Source of the DNA: Bretschneidera sinensis
Lineage: Eukaryota > Streptophyta > Magnoliopsida > Brassicales > Akaniaceae
Assembly: GCA_023935145.1 (NCBI GenBank)
Contig: CM043705.1
Span: forward strand, 20,896,501 to 20,960,500
Direction: 5' to 3'
Length of the DNA: 64,000 nt
Part shown: one piece after another, positions 46,158-58,482 of the stretch
Layout of the letters: the number at the start of each line of letters is the position of its first letter
Position numbering within the stretch: the stretch's first letter is position 1
The notes under the pieces: generated by a model
What the model was told of the DNA's origin: nothing
The model's input: the letters and a program-made list of their open reading frames with translations, nothing else
The model's database searches: none
Program-made: the position numbers and the translations under genes

Positions 46158-47062
46158 TGTTGAAAATCACCTCAAGAATCCCATGTGGTGACCTTCAAAC
46201 ACCCAAGTCCAGAATGAATTGTAATAAACAGGAATCAAACCATCAAAGAAAGAACACAAGCAATTGTTATCAAGGTTTGGCAATTTACCTATGTCCACGT
46301 GAGCTCCTTTGAGCTCTCTGCACTAAATCAATGGAGTTCTTACAATTACAGCAACACCTCATCAAGAACCCTCTTGTTTTTGATACATGAAAGAAGAGAA
46401 AAGAAAGAGATAAGAACTAAGTGTTTCCCTGAAATTTTCCCTAAGAAAATTCCAATTACAAAGCCCTTGAACCCCACTTCTTGATTGCTCTCTCTCACTT
46501 GAAACACCTCTAAAGATTTGAGAGTCTTTCTCTCTCAACTCCAGCCACTCTTGGAATAAGACCCCTTCTTGTGTTTCTTCTCTCTTGATACTTGTGTCTT
46601 TGCACTCTTGTGTCATCCTTGTTGTTAATGCTCCTAGGTGACCCTTTATATAGAGCACTAACTTCTTCAACCAATCTTGGAGTCAATCTCAACCCTTAGA
46701 TCTCAAGAACCAAAGACCCATGGCTCTCTAAGAGTCTAAGTGAACCTATGCATTTTAATCAAGTCCCACGTATCATTTCAAAGTGCTGACCAAAAAGCAT
46801 CAAGTGTGCCAGGTGTCGCGGCCCAGAATAGGGCAGGCCGCGGCGCACACCAGGGCTAAACTCCTACAGGTGCTGGGCACCATGGCGCACAGCCCTGTGC
46901 CACCTTGTACCACGATGCACACCACCCTGTGCCGCGGCGCACACTTGGACGCGGCAAACTTCTGACTTGCTAGAGGCCACAACGCCTAATCCTGTGCCGC
47001 GGCTCAAATACTGCTAAAGCTTCAATCTTTCATCCATTTAATTCTTAGACAAATTCCCAACA
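46158..47062 (-). repeat. 5' LTR of Copia C
   Basis: 905 bp; begins TGTTGAAAATCACC and ends TTCCCAACA. Contains the 80-bp stretch missing from the 3' LTR, with TTTATATAGAGC (TATA-like on either strand) near 46645-46656. Confidence 0.92.
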
Positions 47063-48250
47063 TTGCATAAAAGTCAAATCTTCATGAAGTTCTACAGTCT
47101 CACTCAGAATACTCTAAGATTCATCATATAAACATTTTCTCAAAAGTGAAACTTGAAATACGTTATGTAACTACTTTAACTCTAGAGGCAAATCCAATCT
47201 ATATGCCATTGACCCAACTCTCTCAATCACCTTATAGGGTCCCACAAACCTCAGACTTAGCTTCCCTTTCTTTCTAAATCTCTAAACACCCTTTCATGGA
47301 GATATCTTCAAATATACCCAATCACCAACCTGAAACTCAAGAGGTCGTCTTCTATTATCAGCATACCCTTTCTGTCTACTCTAAGGTTTTCTCTAACCAG
47401 TTTAATCCTCTCAGTTGTCAACTCAATAATTTTTGGACCAAACATCTTTCTCTCTCCAACCTCTTCCCAACATACTGGAGTTCTGCACCTCCTACCATAT
47501 AAAGCCTCAAATGGTTTTATTCCAATACTAGCTTGATAATGATTATTATATGCAAATTCAATCAAAGGCAAATAAGCATCCCAGGTCACTGAGAAACTCA
47601 ATATACTTTCCCTCAGTATATCTTCTAGTATTCTAATGATCCTCTCTATCTGCTCATTAGTTTGAGGATGAAAAGTTATACTAAACTAAAACGGTGTACC
47701 CATCGCTTTCTGAAAGCATCTCCAAAATCTAAAAATCTATATATAATCTCTATCTGATACTATACTCAAAGGTACCCCATGTAATCTTACAATCTTTGTT
47801 ACATACAGTTCAACTAACTTTTCAGGATTCTAGGTAGTCTTAATAGGATGGAAATGAGACGCTTGGAAAGTCTATCTACAATCACCCATACAACATCATA
47901 AACTCTCTGGGTACAAGAAAAAATAGAAACAAAATCCATACTAACATTCTTCCATGGCCACTCAGGCACTAGAAGAGGCTGTAGTAAGCCTGCTAAATGT
48001 TTATTATCATATTTCACCTGCTGACAAACAAAACATCTAAAAACATAATAATCTATATCCCTCTTCAGCCCTGACCACCAATAATTCTATCTCAATCCCT
48101 TATACATCTTATTGTTACCTGGGTGCATCGAATACACTAAATCATAAGCCTTTTTCAATATCTCATTTCTCATCTCAACATCATTAGGAACACAAATCTT
48201 ATGTCCCAATGCTATCATCCTTGATTCTGATTTCATGTATAGCAAGCTCT
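47063..48250 (-). pseudogene. G1 integrase
   Basis: Integrase with degraded HHCC part (YKGLR...WWSGLKRDIDYYVFRCFVC near 48100-48000), then LLVPEWPWKNVSMDFVSIFS (48017-47814). After a stop region come SFSVTWDAYLPLIEFAYNNH, ALYGRRCRTPVCWEEVGERK and KIIELTTERIKLVRENL (47601-47308). The sequence continues toward the chromodomain and is cut by Copia C exactly in the VPVR block. It closely matches G2 at 25969-26712. Confidence 0.85.
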
Positions 48251-49326
48251 AGTTTCTCTATCAAACATCATACTACCACCTCCCCTAGGTGGCACACTCT
48301 CACCTCTACCATGTCCTCTAGCTCCCATAGATTGTCTCCCAAACCTCGGGGTACTGCAAACTAAACTCTGAGCTATAAAAGCTACAAATCCCGTTGTCTC
48401 TAACTTTGTATCATAGGTCCTTGTAACAAGGAAGGCTCTCTTTAGGGTGGTCTCCTACCTTGCACACTCATACCACCACCACCTCTAAAACCCTCAGACC
48501 TAGATCTCTTTAGCCACTCTCTCTTTCCTCTAGACTCCACCACATCCTTCTCAATGTGGAGTGCTTTATCCATCAACATAGTATAATTCACATGTCTCAT
48601 ATAAGAAAGTTTAGATCGGATCTCAAAGTTTAATCCATCTAGGAATCTCTTACACTTCATTTCCTCTGTATGTATAAACTCCGGCACAAACCTCGATAAA
48701 GTTACAAATCTGATGTCATACTTAGCCACAATCAACATGTTCTGCCTCAAACGAATAAAATCTCTCTCCTGCTATGCTCTAAAAGTACAAGGAAAATACT
48801 TATCAAAGAAAGTCTCCTTAAACCTACTCTAGGTTAAAGATCTATCAACATCTGCACTCAGCCTAGAGAAAGTATCCTCCTACCATTCAGTGGCCTCACT
48901 CTTCAATTTAAATGAAGCAAAGGCAACCCTCTACCTATCAATCATTAGCAACACGCCAGATAATCTCTCAATATGTTTTACTCACAACTCAGCCTCAGAA
49001 GGATTAACAGATCCTCTAAACGATGGTGGATTCAACTTAATGAATCTAACAAAGCAATCTCCCTGCATCTCATGTATAAACTCACTATATCCCTTTTGAA
49101 CATCCTCTCTCACCAAATTTAAAACCCCATCAGGTTTTGCTCTAGCTCTCTTATCCAGATTCCTTTGTAGACTATAAACTCTATCCTTTGTTGCATTCAT
49201 CATCTCTAAAGCACTAGCAAGAGGCTCTCTTGGCTCATCTCTCCCAACACTAGATTCCCTCACAGCTTTACTAGTATCAGCAGTACTATCCACATGTTCC
49301 ATTTTAGGAACCATAGACTCAACCAC
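48250..49326 (-). pseudogene. G1 gag
   Basis: N-terminal segment 49326-48982 (MVESMVPKMEHVDSTADTSK then LDKRARAKPDGVLNLV and HEMQGDCFVRFIKLNPPSFR) and capsid segment 48750-48442 (DIRFVTLSRFVPEFIHTEEM, KLSYMRHVNYTMLMDKALHI, KREWLKRSRSEGFRGGGG). Continuation to about 48250 includes glycine-rich sequence, but no zinc knuckle: the frame passes into integrase-type sequence, showing that protease, RT and RNase H were deleted. Confidence 0.84.
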
Positions 49327-49520
49327 TATCTCAGTCTCAACTCTTTTAAATACTAGGGGCCTACCACACCCTCTCTGTTTCAGTACTATACCTCTAAGTC
49401 TGGTACATTAGTGTGGTATCCTCAGACTGTGCATTGAAATATAATTTCTTTTAATCTTCCACTTTTTTACATTTTATGCAGTCTACAGAATCATAAAACC
49501 TAATGCTCTTATGACAAAAT

Positions 49521-50302
49521 TGTAACGATCCATCCCGGACTGGCAACCTTGAGACGGAATCGTCACATTTTACTACTTCAGCATGACACATATATGCAAC
49601 AATATAAAAACATACATCAACTGAAAATAAATATTACATCCAAATCCTTAACTCTTTTCAGAGTAGATACACCATCATTTTCATATTATAAGCAATAAAT
49701 ATAAAATATAAAATGCATGTATATTAACAAATTCTCAAAAATTTTCTTTCATCATTCTTTCAAAAGATGTTGACCACGAGACTTACTTAAAGTAAATACA
49801 CTAAATATCAGTTAAAAAATCTATTTGTCCAACCCGCTACCTGAAATATTTCAACAATGAGTTGTGAGCTTCACAAGCTCGGTGAAATAAATTTACTTGA
49901 AGTGCTCGATTGTATACTTCTATTCATAGCTCATAATTTAATCATAAATATTCATCTATCTCTTCTCATATAAAATCAATCATCATGATCATTTCAATAT
50001 CTTCTCATATATTTTATAAGCTCAAATTTATCATAATTTAACTCATATATATATATATATATATATATATTCAGTCACTGATTATCATACCATATTTAAT
50101 TAACTCCTCATAATAGTTGTCTCATTATGAGGATTATCTTTCTGTCAATCATTTCACAATTAATTGTGATGCTTTAGCATCTCATTCATCAATAATAAAA
50201 TAATTAAATAAAAATGCATGCAATTAAATTATCATCATTTCTTTCTTTCTTTCTTCGTCACTCCATACTATCATATTATAGGAAAACAAATTTTTTTTAT
50301 AT
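49521..50302 (-). repeat. G1 5' LTR, segment 1
   Basis: Starts TGTAACGATCCATCCCGG and follows 11889-13735 of the 3' LTR until about 50302, where similarity ends. Contains a (TA)n tract at about 50045-50070 and a CTTT repeat near 50241-50256. Confidence 0.88.
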
Positions 50303-50964
50303 GTAAAGAAACACAACAACAAAACAATTAAAAACCATATATAAAATACGCAACCAAATTAGAATTCCAAGGTTTCCACCTTTAAGTAACCTTACCCTAA
50401 AATGCCAACAAGATCTAATCAGATATGTACCCAGCATCAAAGTCATCATCAGAATGCATTAAAAGTTAACAAGAATTAGAAGAACCACACCTGAAAGATA
50501 GGAATGGTCAAGGGCTCACAGCAAATGCAGCAATCAAGAACTTCTAATTCTAAGGGACCAGCCATTTTTGCCAAAGATCAGTGGATGAATAACTTTGTGT
50601 ATTCTACTTAGCTTAACTAAGTAAATGATTATTTTGATTCTAAATATGATTTAAAATACAAACCTCAAAGACTAGCTGATGTAGGAAGCACTTCAGAGTA
50701 CCTGTGAACGAACGAACAAATAAGTTCTTTAAATAGGATTTAAAGAACAAAAAATAAGCAATCATACAACTAAAACAGAAATTCATGACATTCTGTAGTA
50801 ACATTCCACAAACTGTAGGCAAAAAAGCTCATGACTCTTGAACTGTGTGATACAAAGCAACAGTAATCCGAAAGAATACAATAAAACATTACAAATCTCC
50901 TTGACAGACATGTGTATCACATAAATACACATCCAAATACAAGTACATGGAAATGCACATATAA

Positions 50965-51480
50965 CTAATTGGTATCTTCATCAATGTCCATCCTAGCCCA
51001 AGTTGAGATACAATCTAATTGATCGTCTACCACTACCTTATAAGGCATGCACTGATTGTAAGTGTCATCATCCTCTTCCTGCGTTTTTTCCCCCATTTCA
51101 TATAGGTCTCTTGGCATTATGATCACAACATGATACCATTCCTTTCTTGTTGGGTCTTGCTCATAAAACACTTATTTCGTTTGAGATGAAATAATGAATG
51201 GGTCATCCTTCAATAACTGACCAGTGTGGATGAACCTAGTCAAGTTCACGAGAATGCACCCACCTGCATCTTTCTTTAAACCCCTGGGTGAATTAATATC
51301 CACCCAATCACAACGGAACAACACAATCTTAAACGTCCCATAGTAATCTAACTCGATGATATCTCTAAGCACACCATAATACATTTGATCATTCGTTTCA
51401 ACCATAACTCCCGAATTTTGAGGTCGTCTAAACTTCTCACATTCCTTTGTGTGGAATTTAAAGCCATTGATGTTGAATCC
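50965..51480 (-). pseudogene. CACTA transposase C-terminal module (DUF4216-like)
   Basis: Segments 51405-51172 (MYYGVLRDIIELDYYGTFKI, VLFRCDWVDINSPRGLKKDA, DPFIISSQTK) and 51171-50965 (VFYEQDPTRKEWYHVV) are one frame broken by a single stop between SQTK and VFYEQ. Upstream, GFKFHT..CEKFRRPQNSGV (about 51470-51405) belongs to the same domain. The DUF4216 domain follows Tnp2 in plant En/Spm-like transposases. The frame ends in an acidic tail, MDIDEDTN. Confidence 0.82.
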
Positions 51481-51850
51481 ATTACATCTCCTAACAACAT
51501 TATTCAGACCTCAAGTAAAGATTATTATTTCATCTGAATAATTGTTATACACCATCCATGGCACCTAAACATTTTCCAACAATTAATATGAGACAACATT
51601 AGTCAATGTTTTCTTGAATACACTTATAACATTCAAAGACAATTGATATTATGCCTAACATGTCTCATAAGCCATGAGGGAAATTTCTCAACCAACCACT
51701 TTTATTCGAGACTTTATATTGGTCGATTGGAACGGTTGGTTAGTCTTTAAGCAGCCAAAAATTCACTGCAATGATTGATGTTTTTATCAAACTGTTAGCT
51801 CTCACAGGGATAACAAAACATAATAAATACTCAATTTAAATAGATGATTA

Positions 51851-52330
51851 CTAAGTTCCTTTATATACTAACCTACGATGGTGAGAAAGTTTATCATTAT
51901 GGAGCAACACATAACGATGTGCTTGAGCCAATGACATGTCATCGAGCTCAACACTTACAATCTTTCCCATAATCCGTCCACCCGAAGAAAACATGTATTC
52001 ATCGGGATAATTTACAGTATCATTGTTCCTTTGGGGGCGGTTGAATTGTGTCTCTACACCTTTGAAGTATTGTGAGCAATATGTTAGACACTCTTCCCCA
52101 TTATACCATTCAGCAATTAACCCCTCGGGTTGACTTCTATTACGTACATAAGATTTCAAGTGCATTAAATAACTTACAAAGCCAAAAAATTAAAAATAAA
52201 TTTAGGAGCCATTAATATACAAATTAAGTATTCACAAATTAGATTTGAACATCTAACCTCTCAATAGGATACAGCCACCTGTAGTGTACAGGACCACCAA
52301 GTCTAGCCTCTGAGGCTAAGTGAATGATAA
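51851..52330 (-). pseudogene. CACTA transposase DUF4218-like module
   Basis: About 52370-52262 reads PPELFTIMVHLIIHLASEAR and LGGPVHYRWLYPIER, then an apparent splice donor GTTAGA. The next segment (52165-51851) reads YVRNRSQPEGLIAEWYNGEE, CLTYCSQYFKGVETQFNRP and ends LAQAHRYVLLHND. This block is typical of the DUF4218 part of Tnp2-type transposases. Confidence 0.82.
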
Positions 52331-53229
52331 GATGAACCATAATGGTAAATAACTCGGGGGGGATATTTTCTCTAAATGGCAAAGTGTCAAAGCAATACGT
52401 GACTCAAATATGTCAAGCTCTTGGGGATCAAGGGCTTTAGAGCATAAAGCTTTGAAAAATGATGATAACTCAGAAACAACTGCTACAACATGTCTGGGCA
52501 AAGATGCTCTTAAGGTAATAAGAAGGATTTCTTGCATCAATATGTGACCATCATGACTCTTTAAGTTTGACAGCTTACGATCCTTGAGGTTGACACATCT
52601 TGAGATGTTTGATGCATACCCATCAGAAACTTTAAGATTTGCCAAAACTGTTAAGAAATTGTGCTTCTCCTTCGTAGATATAGTGTAGCATGCTGGAGGC
52701 GAGTGATCTTTTCTATTAGGAAGAACAACTAAATGGAGGTCCTTTCTAATACCAATTTCCTCGAGATCACGACGTGCCTTTTTATTATCTTTGGTCTTAC
52801 CACCTATATTCAATATTGTTCCAATCAAATTATCACACACATTCTTCTCTATATGCATAACATCTAGATTATAATGCAATAGAGGTAACTAAAAAAAAAT
52901 GCTTCTTTTTTTTTCCGCAAAGTATCTACAACTCCCTCATCCATGGGAAGATCCTCCTCAACATTTTCTAGGAAATCGTCCACACCCTCAAAAAGGTTAT
53001 CAACTTCATCCACTAATACTTACTCCGTAGGGGTACCAACATCCTCTCTTGCCCTCTTCTTAGAAAGCTTCAAGGTTTTACCATAGATGTAGTTTCCACC
53101 CTCTAGTTGTCTTAAAACATTGTGTCCAAACGGTGGAATAGGTGCATATCCCAACTCTATAGTGCCATCAAACTGATCCTTTTGAAAATGAAACTCATGG
53201 TTTTCTTTTAACCATCGACGATGACCCAT
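52316..53229 (-). pseudogene. CACTA transposase, second half of Tnp2
   Basis: Segments 53229-53020 (MGHRRWLKENHEFHFQKDQF, IPPFGHNVLRQLEGGNY) and 52879-52316 (HYNLDVMHIEKNVCDNLIGT, NLKSHDGHILMQEILLITL, SSFFKALCSKALDP). LDVMHIEKN is the conserved acidic motif of the Tnp2 catalytic core. The first segment connects to 53314-54702 through PCCGDSTYSIWLKHGRKFCY. Confidence 0.85.
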
Positions 53230-53313
53230 ATAGCAAAACTTTCTCCCGTGCTTTAACCATATAGAATACGTAGAGTCCCCACAACATGGACAAGCAACCT
53301 GCCCCTTGGTGCT

Positions 53314-54702
53314 TTAACCAGATAAGTTTGCATATGCTGGAAAATCATTAATGGTCCAAAGAAGAGAAACGCGTAGCTTAAAGCTTTGATTGGTGGACGC
53401 ATCAAACGCATCAACACCATCCCATAATTGTTTCAACTCTTCCATTAGAGGCTGGAAAAAGATATCGATACCATTACCGGGACTTTTCTCACCAGGAATC
53501 ACCATTGAAAGGATGAACGATGTTTGCTTCATGCAAAGCCACGGTGGCAAGTTGTATGAGACCAAAAGAACGGGCCATGGGCTATAAGTAGAACTCATTG
53601 TTCGAAAGGCATTGAACCCGTCATTAGCTAAGTCAAGCCTAACACTACGAGAATTAGCTGGAAAATCGAGATACAAGGTATCAAATTCATTCCAAGCTAA
53701 TCCATCTGCCTGGTGTCTCAAAATCTCATCCTTTGTTTGATCTTTATCATGCCATCTCATCAACAAAGCTGTTTTAGATGACATATATATCCTCTTCAAT
53801 CTCGGCATTAGAGGAAAGTAATGAAATACTTTAGTTGGTTTTTTCATTTTAGATTGAGCATCCCTCTCATTCAACGGATCCTCATCATCAGCATTGTTTT
53901 TAACCCACCGTGGCACACCACACGCATAACAAAATTCATTATTCACATGCTCACCCCAATACAATGTGTAGTCAAGACCCAATCTGTTGATAATCTTCAT
54001 GGCATCATAATAATTTAATTGCATTGGAGCACACATAGGAACTGTCATGTTGATAAACTCAAACAACATAGTAAGAGATTTACTAGACCACCTATTCAAA
54101 CATTTAATGTGTAGTAGGTATAACATAAAACTTAACTTTGTGAAATTCTGACAACCTGGATAAAGTTCATTATCATAATCTTTCATCAAATTGCGATACT
54201 GAGTCGTCTCATCAATAGCAGAATGAATTGGATGTTCAACGTGTAAAGGCTCACCACAATTATTGAACTCAAACACACCATGGGCCTGTTGCTCTTCACC
54301 ATTCTCATTTGAAGATCCCACTGCGATTCCTACACTTAATGGTTCATTGTTTTGGTTTTCACAAGTAACCTCGAAGGCACCTCGGAGCAAACCCAATACG
54401 TCATCTCTTCCCATGAAGCCAACTGGAGCAATAATGGGTTTTAAACTAGTGTGAGTGTGGTCTATACGAGAGACTTTCTCCCCATGAAAAATCCATTCGG
54501 TGTAACCTGGACTAAACCTATTATACAATAGATGCTCCTGAACAACTTCTGGTTCGAATGAAGAACAATTACTACATCTCCTACATGGACAAACAATACT
54601 ACCACGACCACAAGCTTTCTGACACACAAATATAATGAATTTTGCAACACCATCGAAATAAGCTTTACTCGACATTGGTTTATCTATCCAACTTGTATCC
54701 AT
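53314..54702 (-). pseudogene. CACTA transposase N-terminal half (Transpos_assoc + Tnp2)
   Basis: A 462-codon open frame from an ATG at 54702. Residues 1-77 form the transposase-associated domain (MDTSWIDKPMSSKAYFDGV, CPCRRCSNCSSFEPEVVQEH, YTEWIFHGEK). After an acidic linker the Tnp2 domain follows (YDNELYPGCQNFTKLSFML, CYACGVPRWV, KVFHYFPLMPRLKRIYMS). The catalytic segment is seen as RLDLANDGFNAFRTMSSTYS. The frame ends at a stop replacing Trp in NLSG(W)STKG, after which the protein continues at 53229. The transposase cuts and moves the element. It is probably inactive because of the stop and later frame breaks. Confidence 0.88.
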
Positions 54703-57146
54703 TTTAAGATGACGCCAATAGACTTTCCTAAAACAATATTAAGAAAGTCATAAATGAATTATTTTTGGGAAAAGAATGCATAATCACTAAAAAAAAAAAA
54801 AATTGATTGTGAAGTGGATAAACTGAAATTAATAACAACAAATTGACAATCACAGGTGCTGCTGTGCAGCATCCCATCCTAGGTGCTGCTGTGTAGCAGC
54901 CCCATCACAGGTTTAATACAATTCTCATAGAATTATCAAGAATAGAAATTCCTAAGGAAATTGTAGATTTGATGTCATCAGTACTGTTATTGATGAATTT
55001 ATGTACCATTTTTTTTGGGTGAAAAGGGTAATGATATGAAGGCAATCAGTTAATACAAGGCCGTATAATTCATGAGAATTTGGTACCATTGTCGCATGCA
55101 AACACTTTCTGGTCTCATCTCGGTTTCATGCATAACCTCAAAAAGACATGCTTATATAATAGACAGTAACGATGGATATAAACTGCTTCTATAGGCTATA
55201 TGTTGTCCTACTATATCATCTACTGTTGGTTTAGTTATATATTTGTTTATACTAATTAGAGTAACACCTCTTATGAGTGGAATTGTTTTTCGTTTAGAGG
55301 GGAGATGTGGTATTCCATATTCCACCCAGTAGATGAGGGACCTGTTGTAATTGTGGTTGAAAGACAAGGGTTGTTTAGTAATGGAAACCTCCTAACTGCC
55401 CATTTAAAGTAGGTAATGAAACGGTAACATATGTAGTTTGCCAAAACAGGGAAAAATCCAAAAGAATTTAAAAATCCAATTTTTCACGATGCAATCTTTG
55501 CCAAGGTTCCATATAATGAATTTATAGTTATATATATTTTCTTCTTTCACAGCTTCTGCCCATACCAATGACCTGCCCTTGTGTGACAAGTGTGCATCAC
55601 ATGAATGCAATGCATTGCTTGGTTTTTTTATTTTTTATTTTTATTTTTTTTTATGTATGTGAATTGTGTGCTTTTCAGTTCTAATTGAGTGAATACTATT
55701 AAGAGTACCAGCATATACGGGTACAGAAGAGCATTAAAGGTCGGCCAACAATGAAACAAAGAGATGCTAAAGGTTTGAGATTAGTACCCGACCTGCAAAA
55801 AGGCTCTCTTTTTTATTTGTCTTGAACAGTGCCAACTGAAATTCTTCCTGCAATGTAAATTTAGAATAACATGAAAACAAAAATTGAAGATAAAACATGA
55901 TTAAAGCAGATTAAACAGAATGCATCTCCTTCGTTTCCAAATATTCAGAGGGGACTCCTCTTAACATAATGCCATTTATGTTCCCAAAAGAGTAGCAGCA
56001 CGAATGAGAGTAGGAGCATGAGTCTGACAATCATGGAAGTATCTCAACTGACCAAAGTACCTATATGCATATACTTGTGTGTGAAAGTACTACCACATGT
56101 CATGTAAATCACAATAAACAGAAAAGATTGTCCTAATAGACAGTAAATGCATGATAATAAGATTTTTTGGCTAATTTTGAAGGTGATTGATGGGAACTCA
56201 CTACACTGCTCTTATTCTGTACAATTGAGAAGGAATGAACTATAATGAACTTAAAAGAGAGCTCTCAAGATGGGAACTAAAAGATGACGACATTTAACAC
56301 AGTGAGTTCTTTGTATAACAAGTATAGAGGGCTTATCAAAACACATGGAGAATCAAGCAATTGGTTCCAAGCGGTCTGAATCCTTAACATTCTCTTGATC
56401 AGCCTCCTGTCCTAGATGGCCAGTTTTCATTTCGTTATGAGAAAATCATCAAGAGATTGTGTGCCAAAATGGGGATTAAAGAGACTTGTCCGAACAGTAT
56501 GACCTCAATTGTCCTCTAAAGAATCTCACGTAGTATTGAACAAGAGAAAGCTTACTCCAATGGTTTATAGGGTGATAAAAAAAACTTATTCCAAGCTGTC
56601 TGAATCCTCAATTATCACATAGGGGTCTGTCAAACCCCCTCCATCTCCAGGAGATTTATCACCAATTGCCCACTTAAGAAGCTTTCGTAGCATCTGACAA
56701 GAAAAAACCTACTCCAATGACTTATGGGGATATGAAAAGACCTGTTCAAGAGGTATGAATCCTCGATTGTCTCAAAGAACCTCGAGTTGAGAGAAATCCT
56801 AGTCCAATAGTTCAAAATTTTGATGCAATTCTAGGGTTCCTATAATTTCCTGTGTCTACGAAACTAGCTAATTTCCGAAATCAATTATCATAATGATAAT
56901 TAATATACATATTATATAACTGAAATTTTTTCAGTATTTCCCTTTTTCTTCATTGTCTTCCATGGATTATAGCTAATTAAAATTAAAAAAAAAAAAACAA
57001 ATGATTGCAATATGGAAGGAATCTATTGATTTTTCTGTACAGCTTCTCGAGTTTGCTATTAAAGTTCCTATGCAAAAAATGTTTGCTAACACAATATTTA
57101 TCTTATATGGCACATTTGATCACTACAGTTTGTTTACAAGCTATAA
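54703..57146. other. CACTA 5' region, unassigned
   Basis: Upstream of the transposase start in element sense. It holds a small GC-rich direct repeat (AGGTGCTGCTGTG(C/T)AGCA at 54857-54900) and degenerate repeats around 56360-56820 (AAGC(G/T)GTCTGAATCCT and related). No TNPA-like protein was recognised. Confidence 0.45.
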
Positions 57147-57340
57147 AGGAACTGAAAAGTTTTTAATAGAATGTAAAGTAATGAAAAATAAGATAAAAAT
57201 GGGTGAGTGACCAGCTACCTTGCAAAAGTCTCCATAATAGAAGTTGAAAGAGAGGCTGAGGGGCGGTGGAAAGCAGAGAACCAGAGCTGACGGCGGTGGT
57301 GGAAAGCGAGAAGCAAAGCTGGTGAGGTAAAGAACCGTAC
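57147..57340 (-). repeat. Duplicated first-exon-like segment of the CACTA, copy 1
   Basis: Matches 58190-58384 (GAACTGAAAAGTTTTTAATA, GGGTGAGTGACCAGCTACCT, GCTGGTGAGGTAAAGAA) with small differences. On the minus strand both copies contain TTTTGCAAG followed by GTAGCTGG, a plausible splice donor of a non-coding or short 5' exon. Confidence 0.88.
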
Positions 57341-58189
57341 AAGGCCCTTTAAATCCTGTAACATTTACACCAGTACAAAATTAATTAAGTTTCTTTTCTG
57401 GGCTAATTTGTTTTTCTATTTTTCAGCCTCATACAACAGTATTCCCTAAAGAATACTTATTTGGACAGCCTGCAATAACACCCTTTTCATTATGATTGGA
57501 ATTACTACTACAAGATCATCCAAAGTATTAGTGGGGGTTAAGCTACCGCTGATGAGATTATCTGAATAAATGAAGTTTAGGAGACTCTTTGGTTATCACA
57601 TTCTAGACACATTTTTACTCTTGCTGTATTTGAAGTTGATCCTGATATTGGCATATCTAGTTTAATCATGTCATATACAATGTTGATATTTTCAAATATT
57701 CAAAGTTTCAACTTAAAATTTCCCATTCTAATTCTTCTCTTGAGTTATAATTTCCCCGGTGCTAGAATTAGCATGTTTGATACCAGACAGGAAGACGATA
57801 AGTTCTGGTAATTTGTGGTGCTATGATAAATTGAAATATTGATAGAAGAGGAAAGGATAAACAGAGATGTAAAAATTCAAATGTAACCATCTAAATGTAG
57901 CAAAGATCATTATCAGAACTTTGGTGAAACAAAAATGCTCTCAAAATCACTGCCAAGAGAATAAAGAGGTCAAATTTGTCATTAATTTATAACAATCAGA
58001 TAGAGATTCTAAAATAATTTTGTTTGCTAAAAAACTAATTGTTACAACAATGGAACACAAATTAGTTTCATTCAGATTTGAGTCTCTAAAGTAGACCTGA
58101 AATGAAAAATATTGAAGTTACAAGGAGTAAACTTGAAATAATAACCCCGTTTGCTTTCTCAAGAGAGAGAGAGGGCAGACAACGTAAAA

Positions 58190-58384
58190 GAACTGAAAAG
58201 TTTTTAATAGAATGTAAAGTAATGAAAAATAAGATAAGAATGGGTGAGTGACCAGCTACCTTGCAAAAGTCTCCACAATAGAGGTTGAAAGAGAGGCTGA
58301 GCGGCGGTGGAAATCAAAGAAGCAGAGCTGGCGGGGGTGGTGGAAAGTAGAGAAGCAGAGCTGGTGAGGTAAAGAAAGGCTGCT
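58190..58384 (-). repeat. Duplicated first-exon-like segment of the CACTA, copy 2
   Basis: Partner of 57147-57340, about 1,040 bp away, lying just inside the subterminal repeats. It probably belongs to the 5' untranslated exon of the transposase transcript. Confidence 0.88.
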
Positions 58385-58482
58385 TGGCCGTGGACGGTGG
58401 AACTGGTCTGTGAGAGAGAGGTTGAATCGAGGGAGGGAGCAGGGAAAGGGCGGCAGTGAGAAATTACACCTTCTAAGCACCC

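Larger units (their letters stand above)
41030..47062 (-). mobile_element. Copia C: Tork/TNT1-like element inserted in the G1 chromodomain
   Basis: 6,033-bp Copia element with an exact 5-bp target duplication TTGCA (41025-41029, 47063-47067). LTRs: 41030-41848 (3', left) and 46158-47062 (5', right), both of the TGTTGAAAATCACC...AATTCCCAACA type. The left LTR lacks about 80 bp present in the right (after GTGACCCTTTA). Primer site GCGGTATCAGAG at 46146-46157 on the minus strand. The coding order is standard Copia, with many stops. Protease and RT active sites are both mutated. The solo LTR at 12138-13229 belongs to a related family. Confidence 0.94.

Noticed and set aside
57001..57210. 69-codon plus-strand frame in the CACTA
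   Set aside because: It lies antisense to the element's transcript and partly in the duplicated 5' exon segment; no family resemblance.
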